In this document: one piece after another, positions 6,564-7,314 of the stretch
How the letters are laid out: the number at the start of each line of letters is the position of its first letter
How positions within the stretch are numbered: the first letter of the stretch is position 1
Source of the DNA: 20CM-2-65-7 sp035943355
Lineage (GTDB): Bacteria; Gemmatimonadota; Gemmatimonadetes; Gemmatimonadales; GWC2-71-9
Length of the DNA: 7,314 nt
NCBI GenBank assembly: GCA_035943355.1
Contig: DASZCG010000212.1
Location: forward strand, 1 to 7,314
Direction: 5' to 3'
Program-made: the position numbers and the translations under genes
Notes under the pieces: model-generated
Database searches by the model: none
The model's input: only the letters and a program-made list of their open reading frames with translations
Told to the model about the DNA's origin: nothing

Positions 6564-7314
6564 TCCTCCTCAGTCTGCTCGCCCTCAGCGGTCAGACTCG
6601 GGACACCACGCGGACCCTCAACTGGGGCGCTTTCGTGGATACCTATTACGCCTGGGACTTCAACCGCCCCGGGGCCGGGGGATTCGACCGCGCGTACACG
6701 ACACAACCGGCGCGGCACGATGAGTTCAACGTCAACCTGGCACACGTGGAGGTGAGGCTCGCGGGACCGCGCACGCGCGGACGCCTCGCCTTGCAGGCGG
6801 GCACCTCGGTGCAATCGAACTATGCCGGCGAGCCGCAGACCGGAACTGTCAGCGGACCGGACCTGGCGCGACATATTCAGGAAGCCGTGGTGGGCGTGCG
6901 GCTCGCCAGTCGACTCTGGATCGACGGGGGCATCTATCTCTCGCACATCGGCCAGGAGAGCTGGATTTCGCGGGACAATCCGACGTACAGCCGGTCACTC
7001 ATAGCGGACTATTCCCCTTACTACGAAGCCGGCGTCAAAGCCACGTGGACGGCGAGCAGCAAACTCACGGGGCAGTTTCACATTCTGAACGGCTGGCAGA
7101 ATATCTCCGAGACCAACACCGACAAGGCGATCGGTATGCGGCTCGACTACGCCGCCACGCCCAATGTTGCGCTCGGGTACGCGAACTTCGTCGGCAATGA
7201 AGCGCCCGATACAGTGGCGTCACGTCTCCGTGTCTTCAATGAAGTCTTTGGCCTCGTGACGAGCGGGCCGCTCAATTTTTGGCTGACGCTGGACTACGGA
7301 TTGCAAAGGCGCGC
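6560..7314 (+). CDS. Outer-membrane beta-barrel protein, BBP2/OmpL-like porin, 3' end outside window
   Basis: The frame opens with ATG at 6560, overlapping the kdpC stop as ATGA, and runs off the window after 251 codons. After a short hydrophobic start (ILLSLLALSG) the protein shows the alternating, aromatic-rich pattern of a beta-barrel. Motifs that I associate with the putative beta-barrel porin-2 (BBP2, OmpL-like; formerly DUF1597) family are FVDTYYAWDFNRP (25-37), an early TTQPARHDEFNVNLAHVE, SHIGQESW (128-135), DNPTYSRSLIADYSPYYEAG and LNGWQNI (176-182). It would sit in the outer membrane and pass small solutes. Genes of this kind follow kdpC in some other diderm Kdp operons, as I recall, so a role in letting K+ reach the pump is a reasonable inference. 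The signal peptide is unusually short and lacks an N-terminal positive charge, but no earlier start is available nearby. Start and family are fairly secure; substrate is unknown. Confidence 0.83.
   Translation, partial: MILLSLLALSGQTRDTTRTLNWGAFVDTYYAWDFNRPGAGGFDRAYTTQPARHDEFNVNLAHVEVRLAGPRTRGRLALQAGTSVQSNYAGEPQTGTVSGPDLARHIQEAVVGVRLASRLWIDGGIYLSHIGQESWISRDNPTYSRSLIADYSPYYEAGVKATWTASSKLTGQFHILNGWQNISETNTDKAIGMRLDYAATPNVALGYANFVGNEAPDTVASRLRVFNEVFGLVTSGPLNFWLTLDYGLQRR

Overview
The window is G+C-rich bacterial DNA (about mid-60s percent by eye, not computed), and every gene lies on the + strand. It carries the two classic bacterial potassium uptake systems side by side. From left to right: the nearly complete 3' part of a Kup/TrkD K+ transporter (it runs in from before position 1 and ends at 1910); an 81-base gap with a strikingly ordered set of heptamer repeats that looks like an OmpR/PhoB-type operator; a 37-residue membrane microprotein (1991-2104); kdpF (2101-2190); kdpA (from about 2202 to 3917); kdpB (3919-5982); kdpC (5985-6563); and the first 251 codons of an outer-membrane beta-barrel protein of the BBP2/OmpL-like porin type (6560 to beyond 7314).

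From the microprotein to the porin, the genes overlap or are at most 11 bases apart (ATGA overlaps at 2101-2104 and 6560-6563, gaps of 1 and 2 bases around kdpB), so this is almost certainly one operon. KdpFABC is the inducible, high-affinity, ATP-driven K+ pump: KdpA binds and carries K+, KdpB is the P-type ATPase, KdpC assists ATP use, and KdpF stabilises the complex. Kup is a constitutive, secondary-type K+ transporter. A porin as the next gene would provide a route across the outer membrane and shows that the host is Gram-negative (diderm). The sensor kinase KdpD and regulator KdpE are not in the window; the likely place to look is just past the porin.

The organism cannot be named with confidence. 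High G+C, a BBP2-type porin after kdpC, and a 'xxVYxxITVGFF...AYVRGCERL' microprotein before kdpF suggest an environmental diderm such as Gemmatimonadota or Acidobacteriota. This is an inference from recollection of such operons, not from a search.

The points that merit a second look are the small genes that standard callers miss, the apparent non-ATG start of kdpA, the heptamer operator with a -10 element placed so that transcription would begin at the microprotein's GTG (a leaderless start), and the porin built into a Kdp operon. The core pump proteins look intact and conventional. I found no RNA genes, insertion sequences, CRISPR arrays or signs of recent transfer.
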